Shown here piece by piece: positions 43,378 to 52,491 of a DNA stretch of 64,000 bases. This stretch comes from Haematococcus lacustris (lineage: Eukaryota > Chlorophyta > Chlorophyceae > Chlamydomonadales > Haematococcaceae). Location of the stretch: contig JASKMD010000003.1 of the NCBI GenBank assembly GCA_030144725.1, forward strand, positions 19,951,937 through 20,015,936. The letters are read 5' to 3'. The translations under genes were made by a program, and so were the position numbers. How positions within the stretch are numbered: the first letter of the stretch is position 1; each line of letters opens with the position of its first letter. The notes beneath the pieces were generated by a model. It did not search any database. It was not told the origin of the DNA and saw nothing but the letters and a program-made list of their open reading frames with translations.

Positions 43378-44258
43378 TACTCGTAAAGTTGACATTATCC
43401 AGACGTCAGGACGTGCGAGGGCTGTTACGGGGGCTATTACAACTTTTACAGAAGAATCCACACCAAAATGACTTCACACAATCAGTACCCTTCTTCACCC
43501 ACGCAACCCTTTCCTACGCAACCATTTCGTACAATTAGCTGAAGCAATACGGCTCTACGCGCACGACATTGGCGCACGACGATCGCGGCAGTGGGAAGGC
43601 AGTGGCTGCCAAAAACTTAGGATACGCAAGAAGGTTGTAGCAAAGATGATGCGTCCGGCTGTAGCAAACAAATAACTACGCAATAAGGGGCAGTAGGTTG
43701 CAGGGAAAGGCAGCAGGCAGGGGTGGCAAAAGTTAAGGTGTGAGCATGCACTTGTCTTGAACCGGCAACAGTTCGGGTCGTGGCAGCATACAAAGCTTGG
43801 GTTTCAATCGCCGCCGATCCATTGTTGTGTCGCTTGGCCTGACTACTGCGCCCACAAGGGTGGGTGGAGTGTCAGGTTCAGCAGTGAGGCTGGTGTGGTG
43901 TAGGCCTGCATAATGGACCTTGACTAGACACCCCTGTTGCCACTCAACAACCCACATGGTCCACCAGTTAATGTGCTGCGTGGTGCATGTAGATGGCTGG
44001 CTGGACCTGATGGAGTCGAGGCTGTTGCCATGGCGTGGCGTGCTACAACAGCTGGCAGGACCCTTGCAACCCAGTTCGCGGGCCTAGGAAAGGGCCACTA
44101 ACTGCACCAGCCCACAGAGCGAAGGAGGGTTGCTGTATGCATCTTTGTATATTGATGCACCTTCTTGTGAGTACGTGTGAGTCCCGATAGGTACTAATTA
44201 GCACAACTTGCGGTTACATTACCTGTGTGACATTGTGCTCAAAGGAGCTCCAAGTATT
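43378..44258. other. Mostly non-coding, with one coding-like fragment
   Basis: No gene model is supported except for the short minus-strand fragment at 43733-43957. Confidence 0.35.
43733..43957 (-). pseudogene. Coding-like fragment, probably from a transposon
   Basis: The 74-residue minus-strand frame MWVVEWQQGCLVKVHYAGLH then reads PDTPPTLVGAVVRPSDTT and LKPKLCMLPRPELLPV. The composition looks protein-like rather than random, and it resembles a C-terminal segment of algal transposon proteins. No upstream partner is present. Assignment is tentative. Confidence 0.3.
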
Positions 44259-44956
44259 TAGGGAGCGCAATCTAGTCGAGATCTCGACGAGATCTCGACT
44301 AGTCAAATCTAGTCGAGATCTCGACTCGATTTGACTCGACGAGACGGGTTTTTTTGAATTCTGCCATGGGATGACTCCTCCCACTCAACCAGCTGCAGGC
44401 AGGCTAGGTGCATCTATCTGCCCGCCTGCCTGCAAGGCACTATGTACAGTTGTGTTTGTGAGGTCAGAATGCAGGTTTGGCTGAGGCATAAGTGCCGCCA
44501 AGCATGTTGAGTTGTGCGGCTATTGTTGCCATAGCGAGTATCTACATACTCATCGACAGTCTCGGAGTCCCGTAGTGGTAATGTAGTGTACTTACATCGT
44601 GACGACGTCGTAAAGAATTAAAAAAGACGTCGTAAAGAGCGTCAGGACTTTCTTGTTGTATCGTGCGGTAAGTTCGGGGGGCTGAGGCGGGAAAGGGCGC
44701 TCGGGCTCCATCTTGCAGTTCAGACGCTGCTGGGCATGTCCGGGCATGCCTATGCAAACCAACTTTAACCGCCAACCCAGCCAGGCCAGCATATCATTCG
44801 CTGAGCGGCGCCACAACGTCCACACAAGTGCCTTAAGCAGGTGCGCGGTTCAAAAGGCTCATCTCGAGTCCATCTCGACCGTCTAGTCGAGTCGAGTCAA
44901 AACTCGACTCGAAATTTCGAGTCGAGACGTCTCGTCTAGTCGAGTTGCGCTCCCTA
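44259..44956. mobile_element. hAT-type element, 698 bp, non-autonomous
   Basis: Termini are TAGGGAGCGCAA and its perfect inverted copy TTGCGCTCCCTA. The 8 bp direct repeat CAAGTATT flanks both sides (44251-44258 and 44957-44964). TIRs of the form YARNG with 8 bp target duplications mark hAT elements. Both subterminal regions (44270-44345 and 44870-44945) are packed with inverted copies of CTAGTCGAG and CGAGTCGAG, plausible transposase-binding sites. No transposase ORF is seen. Confidence 0.85.
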
Positions 44957-44964
44957 CAAGTATT

Positions 44965-45507
44965 GCTAGTCGAGTGGTTAGTATGTTTTGTGGCGCGCAC
45001 GAGCCAGCGTGCCGGTGTGGGTGTGCCTGCGCCTGCGCCATCAAACTCCGACAATGACGTAGTTGACCGTGACGAGTTGGGAGCATGCCGCGCTCAGGCG
45101 ACAGATCCTCCCTTGTTGCACGCCAGGTTTGCCGGAGTAGTCTTCTTCCTATTCTGACCGTAGCCGCTAGAGGCCGCCTTCACTGAAGGTCAGACCCTCC
45201 CAACTCTGATAAAACCTTTTACACAACCATGTCATGTACATTCCGGCGCCGAGAACTGTGCGATTGGCGTAGCACCGTGCGGCATGCAATGAACGCTTAG
45301 TCTGCTATACGCCCGTAATGCCAGGATCCCCGTAAACGAAAAAAGTGCGCCCACCAATCAGCCGATCGCTCTCACGACATCGCGCAGCGCAAGTGCATTG
45401 TGGAGGTGCTTCGCAACGACGTAGTGGACTCCTGACGCTGTAAGGGCAAGTACAGCCGGCGATACAGATTTCTCCCGGCTCAATGAACCCGACGTTGTTT
45501 CCTTTGC
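44965..45507. other. Flank of the retrotransposon with a decayed minus-strand frame
   Basis: Minus-strand sequence from 45505 down to 45358 reads AKETTSGSLSREKSVSP, then ALTASGVHYVVAKHLHNALA, ending DVVRAIG. The same frame is found on the far side of the retrotransposon at 51919-51661, separated by two stops. This suggests the retrotransposon landed in an older, already decaying coding sequence of unknown identity. Confidence 0.35.
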
Positions 45508-45512
45508 GTAGG

Positions 45513-45720
45513 TGTAGCGAACGGCTCCTCGAAGCCTAGCTCGCCTCCGAGTACTTCTGTACTGCAGTGTGACATGGTGGGCGAAAGGGGCAGGTGGGCC
45601 TTCGCGCACACCTGCTTCAGAGGTTCGACTCCTCGGGGGAAACGTTCTAAACCCTGGCCGTGTCACGCTGTAGGAACGAAGGTAGTTATCGGTTGTTGGC
45701 GTGGTGTCTTGCACGCTACA
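45513..45720 (+). repeat. 5' LTR of the chromovirus
   Basis: 208 bp, TG...CA, identical to the 3' LTR on inspection. It contains GGTTCGACTCC at 45622-45632, a perfect match to the RNA polymerase III B-box. A candidate primer-binding site begins TGGTTTCCGACC at 45724. Confidence 0.93.
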
Positions 45721-45771
45721 TTTTGGTTTCCGACCGACGTTGTCTAACGTTACCTTCTCTTCCTGAGCGAT

Positions 45772-47634
45772 ATGACTGCTAACAAGGAACCTCCGCCTGG
45801 CGGAGACAAACGGGCTGAGCGTCCCGCTCCAGGGGGCCAGACTTCTGGTTCCCCGCCCCCAGCGACTCCAAGCACTGCAGCTGGAGCCCCAGCAGGAGTT
45901 CCTGTTGCAGCTGGGGCGCCAAATACTGGCACGGCACCTGCTGCCAACAATACGCCCTCTCTTTCTGCCGCAGCCCCTGTTTTCGCAGACGTTGAGAAGA
46001 TCACAGGCCTGCAGCCCGCCCAGGCGCTGGACCTGCTGAGATCTGTCCTGTCCTCTCTGAACAGCATCGCCTCTGCTCAGCCTTCGGCCGCTACTGCACC
46101 TCCTGCGACTACGCCTGGCGTTGGCCCTATCTCGTATGCGGGAGCTGTCACGGCTGCACCCCATCTCCCTGAAGTCGGCACTTCTGCCGCAGCAGCTGCG
46201 GCTGACGAGATTCAGAGGCTGCGCCAGCAGCTGGTGGGGGTGACTGCGCACTTGAATGCCGCCCAGAATGAAGCTGTCCGCGTTCGAGCTGAGCTTTCGG
46301 AGATGGAGATGCTACAGGACCGCGTGAACTCGGTGGTGAGTGGAGAGCAAGGTGTTGCAGCTCTTCGCAGCCAGTCGGACAGGCCTGTTGCAAACCTGAA
46401 CAGCGGCACATCTGCTGCATTGACTGTACTTGGTGCTACGCCAGCCTTGTCAGGCACTGTTGCACCTGGTGCGCCGTTGTCAGGAAGGCAGACACCTTTG
46501 TCTCAGGTTGCACCTCCTGCGAATGCAACACTTGCTGCGCCAGTTCCTATGTCCAGGGTTAAGATCCCAGGTCCTGACAAGTGGACGGACCAGTGCCTTG
46601 CCACTTCACGTGTAGCAGAAATCTTCTGTGAGGATCTTGAGGTGCATTGTGCATATTTGCGCATAGACCCTGCTGATGCCTTGCCCAATTTCTTGACAGG
46701 CAAGGCCAGAGAGGTATGGTACCCAGCAACCAGGAATGCTCACATTCTTGCCCATGGCTCTAGGCCAACATGGGCCCATCTGCGTACTTCCTTTAAGGAA
46801 ATGGCTGGTGATGACCTGCGCAATGAGTCAGATGTGCACCGCAGGAAGCTACTGGACCCCAATGCCTTGCGCATGTCCCCAGGTTCAACCTTGAATGCGT
46901 ACATCACTGATTTCAGGAACACCCTGACGGTGGCAGGTTCTACCTGCATGGCACCGGCTATGCTGGTGACCACCTTCATTAGGGGGCTCACCTCTGAGCT
47001 GCAATCATCTGTGGTGCATGATCTTGCCCTGATGCGTGAGCCCACCCTGAATGATGCCATTCAGGCTGCCATGAATGCCCAGAAAGTACTCTTTGCAGTA
47101 GCTACCAACCATGTGGGACGCCGTCCACCTGCTCCCCATGTGGCTGCCTTTGTGCCCCCTAAGCAGATGGACCGCATCAGGGGCGGCCCTGCTCCTGCTG
47201 GAGGACCAACCCGTCCTGTCCATCGTGGCACCTACTGGGACGTGTCCAGCAGCAGCAGCAGTGGAGGCCACCGTGGCAGTCGCCACAGCAGCCAAGGTGG
47301 GGGCCGCCATGCTGGCCGTGCTGCCCAGGCTCCCCCTACCACGGTCCCTGTGTGCCCAGCACCTGCTGCTGGCGGGTCCACCCTGCCAATTCCTGGCTAT
47401 GCGTGCCATCACTGCTGGAACCCTAACCACTTCCGTGACTACTGCAACCTGAAGCATCTGCCAGCAGAGGAGGCTCGCCGCATCAGTGGCTACCCCCGCC
47501 CTGCTTCCCTGGGCCCACCTTCCCGCCATGCCAACCCTCCTGGGGATCTGCCCCCTCGGTCCCAGAAGCGAGACCGCAGCCCTCCCGGCAAGGGAGGCTG
47601 GAAGCAGCAAGGCAAAGGTGACCGGCGCCGTTGA
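45772..47634 (+). CDS. gag: Gag polyprotein of the chromovirus
   Basis: 620 residues from an ATG 51 nt after the LTR. A Pro/Ala-rich head is followed by a coiled coil (ADEIQRLRQQLVGVTAHLNA) and a capsid region: WTDQCLATSRVAEIFCEDLE, then FLTGKAREVWYP, then LNAYITDFRNTLTVAG and FIRGLTSELQSSVV. Near the C-terminus is one CCHC zinc knuckle, CHHCWNPNHFRDYC, followed by a basic tail. It assembles virus-like particles around element RNA. The frame ends in TGA at 47632-47634, and pol continues in the same frame. Confidence 0.92.
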   Translation: MTANKEPPPGGDKRAERPAPGGQTSGSPPPATPSTAAGAPAGVPVAAGAPNTGTAPAANNTPSLSAAAPVFADVEKITGLQPAQALDLLRSVLSSLNSIASAQPSAATAPPATTPGVGPISYAGAVTAAPHLPEVGTSAAAAAADEIQRLRQQLVGVTAHLNAAQNEAVRVRAELSEMEMLQDRVNSVVSGEQGVAALRSQSDRPVANLNSGTSAALTVLGATPALSGTVAPGAPLSGRQTPLSQVAPPANATLAAPVPMSRVKIPGPDKWTDQCLATSRVAEIFCEDLEVHCAYLRIDPADALPNFLTGKAREVWYPATRNAHILAHGSRPTWAHLRTSFKEMAGDDLRNESDVHRRKLLDPNALRMSPGSTLNAYITDFRNTLTVAGSTCMAPAMLVTTFIRGLTSELQSSVVHDLALMREPTLNDAIQAAMNAQKVLFAVATNHVGRRPPAPHVAAFVPPKQMDRIRGGPAPAGGPTRPVHRGTYWDVSSSSSSGGHRGSRHSSQGGGRHAGRAAQAPPTTVPVCPAPAAGGSTLPIPGYACHHCWNPNHFRDYCNLKHLPAEEARRISGYPRPASLGPPSRHANPPGDLPPRSQKRDRSPPGKGGWKQQGKGDRRR

Positions 47635-50600
47635 GGCTTTGCCCAACCAGTGCGCCAGGCCTGTGTTGGTGCCTGTGGGACTGTGCCAGTGAATGAGGCA
47701 TGTTTGCCAAGGGACAGTGCTGCAGACGACGGTGTTCTACACTTCTCGTTCTCTGGCAAGGTGAATAGTAGAGATTGCACTATGCTGTTTGACAGTGGTG
47801 CAGCAGCAAGTTTCATCAATTGTGCAGCTGTTGAGATGTACTCTTTGAGTAGCCACAGATTGCAGCAGCCTAGGGAATTCCAGGTTGCTAATGGTCAGCC
47901 TGTCAGGTGCACACATGCTTGCACTGTGCAGCTGCAGGTTCAGTCTTTGAACTGCCAAGTAGACCTGTTAGTTATGCCAGAGATGTTCTCTGCTTTTGAT
48001 GTGTTAATGGGTAGCGACTGGTTGCAGTCCAATGGTGCTTTGCTGGATTACCTGGCACGTACAGTGACCCTGCAGATGTCAGCTAACAAGACCGTGCTCA
48101 AGTGTGAGCCTACAGCGCCTATTCTGGCACCACACTGTGCCCATATCTTGGCAAAGCATAGTCATGCTACAGTGTCAGCCAAGGTTGCCTACAAGTGGTT
48201 AAGAAAAGGAGGCCAATCTCTGGTCGCCCTAATATCCTCTCAACCCGTCAACCTTACCCCCCCTCCAGCAAATCTGCTGTCCGTACACCCTACCCCTTCA
48301 CCAGCAAATATGCTGTCCAATGACCCTGTCCCCCACTCCCATCCAATTACCTCACCCTCTGACAACCCCATCAATTACCCTACCTCTATACCTCCTGCCG
48401 TGGCAGCTCAGCTGACTACACTCATATCTGAGTTTGAGGACGTCTTCGCACCCTTCAATAAACTGCCTCCCCAACGTCCAGTGGGACACACCATCCCTCT
48501 CCAGCCTGGCTGTAAGCCACCAGCTCTGCCGTCTTATAAGATGAGCCAGCCTGAGCTGCTGGAGATGAAGAAGCAGGTCGCTGCTTTCCTGGAACAAGGC
48601 ATCATAGAGCCCTCGTCCTCACCCTATGCTGCCCCTGTCCTCTTTGTGAAAAAGAAGTCAGGTGAGTTAAGGATGTGCGTAGACTACCGGCAGTTAAACA
48701 AGATCACCTTGAGGGATCAATACCCACTGCCTAGAGTGGATGACCTGTTTGACAGGTTAGCTGGTTGCACAGTGTTTTCATCACTTGACCTACAGGCTGG
48801 TTATCACCAGATTAGGATCCCTGATGAGGATGTGCCCAAAACAGCTTTCAGGACACCTACTGGCTTGTACCAGTTTAAGGTGCTATGCTTTGGATTAACC
48901 AACGCACCTGCCACGTTTCAACGTGTTATGAATAATGCCTTTGCTGATGTCATTAATGACTGTGCCCTGGTGTACATTGATGATATACTCATCATGTCCA
49001 AATCAGTTCCAGATCACTTCAATCATCTGAGGAGGGTCCTGGAGCTGCTGAGGAAACATCAGTTTCAAGCCAAGCTGTCAAAATGTGAGTTTCTCAAAAC
49101 TGCCCTGAAATTTCTGGGTCATATTGTCAGTGATCAGGGCATCGCTGTAGACCCTGATAAGGTGAAATCCATCACCTCCTGGCCAGTGCCACGCAGTTTA
49201 ACTGCCATGCAGCAATTTCTTGGTGCTGCCAATTTTGTGCGCAAATTTGTTCACAATTTCAGTGCTCTTGCAGCACCACTCACTGACCTGACTGGCAAAG
49301 CAGGCACTGAGTTTAATTGGCATAAGTGGCCTGATGATAAATTACAAGCTTTCGATGCTCTCAAGCATGCTATCTCTAAAGTACCTCTACTTAAAATTCC
49401 TGATATTACTAAGCCTTTCCAGGTTTACTGTGACGCCTCTCTGCAAGGTGTTGGAGCTGTGCTCATGCAGGAGGGTTACCCTCTAGCTTATCTAAGCAAA
49501 AAGCTGATTCCAGCTGAGAAAAATTACACCACTGGAGAGCAGGAATTACTTGCTATTATCACTGCGTGTAAAGAATGGCGCTGTTACCTGGAAGGTGTCC
49601 CCTTCACTTTGTATACAGACCATAAGCCCCTAGTGGCTCTGAAAACACAAAAAGTCTTATCAAGACGGCAAACAAGATGGTTAGAGTTCCTCTCACGGTA
49701 TAATTTTACCATAGAATACTTACCTGGTGATACAAACCCTGCTGACCCCCTGTCACGCATACCTGATGCCCCTGTCACAAACCCTGTCATGGTTATGACC
49801 AGGAGCAGGAAGCGTCATTTGGAGGGGGAGGAAGCTACCGTGCAGCAGCAGCCAGTTGAGCAGCAGCCGCAGCAGGAGCCACAGCCACAGCCACAGCTGG
49901 TGCTGGAGCAGCCCCTGCCCCCACCTCCTGTGCCGTTGCACCCTTTGCATGCTGTCAATATGACAGAGCAGCTGCTGGCAGCGTATGCAGCAGATGAGGC
50001 TTTTGCCAGCATGGTGGATCAATATGATCAGGATCAGCATGGGCTGTATCGCACCAGAGAAAGGAACCAGATAGTGGTCCCTAACTGCCCAGAGCTCAAA
50101 ACCAGGATATTGGTGGAGATGCATGACGCGCAGTTTGCAGGTCATGTGGGCATCACCAAGACGCTGGAGCGTATCTCCAGGCTGTTCTGGTGGCCTCGTA
50201 TGAGGTCTGAGGTACGCCATTACGTGGCCAACTGTGATGCTTGCCAGCGTAATAAGTCTGTGAATACCAAGCCTGGTGGCCTACTCACGCCTCTGGCCAT
50301 ACCCTATGATAGGTGGGAGTCTATTTCAATGGACCTGATCACCAAACTACCACCTGGTGAACATGGCTTTGATGCCATTGCTGTGTTTGTAGACAGGCTG
50401 TCTAAAATGGTACATTTCGTGCCTTGTCGTGAGTCTATGAATGCTGAGGCCTTCGCCCGCCTATTTATTGATAATGTGTTTAAACACCATGGAGTACCCA
50501 GAGAAATCATCTCTGATAGGGGTTCCCATTTTACTAACCATTTCTGGGCGTCGATTATGACTATTCTTGGTGTAAAAGAATGCAAGTCTAGTGCCTATCA

Positions 50601-51375
50601 TCCAGAGTCTGATGGTCAGACCGAGAGGTACAATCGTACCCTAGAGGAAATGCTTCGCCATTATATCTCGCCTGCCCAGTCTGATTGGCCTTTCTTCCTG
50701 TCGTTGGCAGAGTTTGCTGTTAACAATAGTTGGCAGGAGTCCATCCAGTCCACGCCGTTCCTGGTCAATACTGGCCAGTCACCTCTGACACCTGCCCTGC
50801 TGGAGCTGCCCGGTGAAGTGTACTGCCCTACTGCCAGGAGACTGTCTGAGTGGTGGCAGAGCAATGTCAAGCAGGCCCGTCACTTCATGGAGCTGGCTCA
50901 GCGGCGGCAGGCCCATCTGGCCAACAAGGGACGCAAGGAAGTGGAATACCACACTGGTCAGTTGGTGCTTCTCAGCACTAAGAACCTCAGGATGAAGCCA
51001 GGTAAGGCTAAGAAGCTACTGCCTAGGTTCATTGGGCCTTTCAAGGTGCTAGAGCATGTAGGTCCTGTTGCTGTTCGCCTTGACCTGCCACGAGCCATGG
51101 CACGTATGCACCCTGTGTTTCATGTGTCTCTTCTGAGACCCTACACCAGTGAGCATCCTCACTTGCCTCCTCCTGTGGAGTGGTTGGATGAGGCGCCTCT
51201 GTATGAGGTTGAGAAGCTGCTTGCCCATCGAGGCGTACGTGCTGGTAAAGCACGAGGCTACTTAGTCAAGTGGCAGGGTTATGATGACTCTTACAACACA
51301 TGGGAGCCAAGGAATAACCTTGTGAACTGCCAAGAAGTGTTGACTGCATATAATGCAGTGCATGGTTTGTCCTAG
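47635..51375 (+). CDS. pol: Pol polyprotein (PR-RT-RNaseH-IN-chromodomain)
   Basis: About 1,246 codons directly after the gag TGA and in the same frame. No ATG precedes the protease active site (LFDSGAAASF), so translation must come by reading through the TGA or from a non-ATG start (GTG at 47650). Domains in order: protease with DVLMGSDWL; reverse transcriptase (YPLPRVDDLF, SSLDLQAGYHQI, FGLTNAPATFQ, YIDDILI catalytic loop); RNase H (VYCDASLQGVGAVL, YTTGEQELLAII, TDHKPL); integrase with an HHCC finger (CDACQRNK) and DDE core (ISMDLITKLP, IISDRGSHF, YHPESDGQTE); and a C-terminal chromodomain (YEVEKLLAHR, YLVKWQGYDDSYNTWEP). The chromodomain would direct insertion through histone marks. Confidence 0.93.
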   Translation, partial: GFAQPVRQACVGACGTVPVNEACLPRDSAADDGVLHFSFSGKVNSRDCTMLFDSGAAASFINCAAVEMYSLSSHRLQQPREFQVANGQPVRCTHACTVQLQVQSLNCQVDLLVMPEMFSAFDVLMGSDWLQSNGALLDYLARTVTLQMSANKTVLKCEPTAPILAPHCAHILAKHSHATVSAKVAYKWLRKGGQSLVALISSQPVNLTPPPANLLSVHPTPSPANMLSNDPVPHSHPITSPSDNPINYPTSIPPAVAAQLTTLISEFEDVFAPFNKLPPQRPVGHTIPLQPGCKPPALPSYKMSQPELLEMKKQVAAFLEQGIIEPSSSPYAAPVLFVKKKSGELRMCVDYRQLNKITLRDQYPLPRVDDLFDRLAGCTVFSSLDLQAGYHQIRIPDEDVPKTAFRTPTGLYQFKVLCFGLTNAPATFQRVMNNAFADVINDCALVYIDDILIMSKSVPDHFNHLRRVLELLRKHQFQAKLSKCEFLKTALKFLGHIVSDQGIAVDPDKVKSITSWPVPRSLTAMQQFLGAANFVRKFVHNFSALAAPLTDLTGKAGTEFNWHKWPDDKLQAFDALKHAISKVPLLKIPDITKPFQVYCDASLQGVGAVLMQEGYPLAYLSKKLIPAEKNYTTGEQELLAIITACKEWRCYLEGVPFTLYTDHKPLVALKTQKVLSRRQTRWLEFLSRYNFTIEYLPGDTNPADPLSRIPDAPVTNPVMVMTRSRKRHLEGEEATVQQQPVEQQPQQEPQPQPQLVLEQPLPPPPVPLHPLHAVNMTEQLLAAYAADEAFASMVDQYDQDQHGLYRTRERNQIVVPNCPELKTRILVEMHDAQFAGHVGITKTLERISRLFWWPRMRSEVRHYVANCDACQRNKSVNTKPGGLLTPLAIPYDRWESISMDLITKLPPGEHGFDAIAVFVDRLSKMVHFVPCRESMNAEAFARLFIDNVFKHHGVPREIISDRGSHFTNHFWASIMTILGVKECKSSAYHPESDGQTERYNRTLEEMLRHYISPAQSDWPFFLSLAEFAVNNSWQESIQSTPFLVNTGQSPLTPALLELPGEVYCPTARRLSEWWQSNVKQARHFMELAQRRQAHLANKGRKEVEYHTGQLVLLSTKNLRMKPGKAKKLLPRFIGPFKVLEHVGPVAVRLDLPRAMARMHPVFHVSLLRPYTSEHPHLPPPVEWLDEAPLYEVEKLLAHRGVRAGKARGYLVKWQGYDDSYNTWEPRNNLVNCQEVLTAYNAVHGLS

Positions 51376-51434
51376 CATCACTAATTAGTGTTGCGAGTCC
51401 TCGTGTTCTCACGAGGGCGGAACGTTTCCTCTTT

Positions 51435-51447
51435 GGAGGGGGAGGAA
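51435..51447 (+). other. Polypurine tract
   Basis: GGAGGGGGAGGAA lies immediately upstream of the 3' LTR, the expected primer site for plus-strand DNA synthesis. Confidence 0.85.
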
Positions 51448-51655
51448 TGTAGCGAACGGCTCCTCGAAGCCTAGCTCGCCTCCGAGTACTTCTGTACTGC
51501 AGTGTGACATGGTGGGCGAAAGGGGCAGGTGGGCCTTCGCGCACACCTGCTTCAGAGGTTCGACTCCTCGGGGGAAACGTTCTAAACCCTGGCCGTGTCA
51601 CGCTGTAGGAACGAAGGTAGTTATCGGTTGTTGGCGTGGTGTCTTGCACGCTACA
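51448..51655 (+). repeat. 3' LTR of the chromovirus
   Basis: 208 bp with no difference seen from the 5' LTR. The B-box match recurs at 51557-51567. Confidence 0.93.
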
Positions 51656-51660
51656 GTAGG

Positions 51661-51949
51661 CGAGCACCTAGTCCTATTTCTGCGGGGTCCCAGGTCCCAA
51701 ATGGTCCATTAGCTCATAAAAACTTCTAAGCTCGGGGTAAGGACGGATAGTACAGCTTGCTTTGTTGCTTGTAAGCCCTAGGTAGTATGAAGCAGAATGG
51801 CCCGCCCTTGCTGCCGCTGTCAATGTAGAAAATGCAGATGGCGACAAAAAGTTATCTAACTCGTGCATAGCTACCCCCCAACACCATGGTTGACGATTGT
51901 TGCAGGAGCCCTTACCCAATCTCAGCCGCCACCACCACCACCACTACCA
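51661..51949. other. Spacer between the two LTR elements
   Basis: Contains the distal part of the minus-strand frame interrupted by the chromovirus (MGKGSCNNRQ..., 51919-51677), and ends in a CCACCA run that served as target for the second element. No intact gene. Confidence 0.4.
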
Positions 51950-51954
51950 CCACC

Positions 51955-52388
51955 TGTAGTGGACATGCGCAGCATGGGCGGCTTGCATCTTTTAAACTGA
52001 CTTGCATGTCTGATCTTTAGCGAACTGAGTACTTGTTCTTTTCTTACAGTGGATGCTTCTGTTGTTCTCTGTGCAAGGTGCTCCGAACCTAGGCGGATGC
52101 ACCAAGCACAGAAGTTCACAGTTTACGTACACCTTTTCCCTTTACACGTGGATGACTAAGAATGTGAATGGTTTTGAGTACTTAAGGCTCTGTGAGGGCA
52201 GAGACAGGTACCTTGGCTCAGAACTCTATCTGACCCCGGGTCCTGTCTCGTTCTCCCGCCCTCACAGGTAAGCCGTGCTCTGTTGGTCATCTCTGCTATG
52301 TTGTAACCTTGGCTCAGAACTCTATCTGACCCCGGGTCCTGTCTCGTTCTCCCGCCCTCACAGGCTCCCTAGTCTCAGCTCCGTTACA
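51955..52388 (+). repeat. 5' LTR of the deleted element, with internal duplication
   Basis: 434 bp. A segment of about 57 bp beginning CCTTGGCTCAGAACTCTATC occurs twice (about 52210-52266 and 52308-52364). The first copy is followed by GTAAGC, which makes CACAG|GTAAGC look like a splice donor. The primer-binding site probably starts at TTGGTGCC (52389). Confidence 0.85.
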
Positions 52389-52491
52389 TTGGTGCCTTCT
52401 CTCTCGGGAACCGCAGTGCTCTTCCCTCGTCTCTCCCACTCCACCGCTCCTCTCTCCCACTCCGCATTCTCTCCGCTATTCCCGCGCCGCC

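Larger units (their letters stand above)
45513..51655 (+). mobile_element. Complete Ty3/Gypsy chromovirus-type LTR retrotransposon
   Basis: 6,143 bp bounded by 208 bp LTRs with TGTAGC...GCTACA ends and a GTAGG target duplication (45508-45512 and 51656-51660). The order is gag, then protease, reverse transcriptase, RNase H, integrase and chromodomain, which defines chromoviruses. Apart from one in-frame TGA between gag and pol, no disabling change was seen, so it is probably young. Confidence 0.95.

Noticed and set aside
45513..45720. A tRNA gene overlapping the LTR B-box
   Set aside because: No acceptor, D or anticodon stem could be folded around it; only the T-loop-like motif fits.
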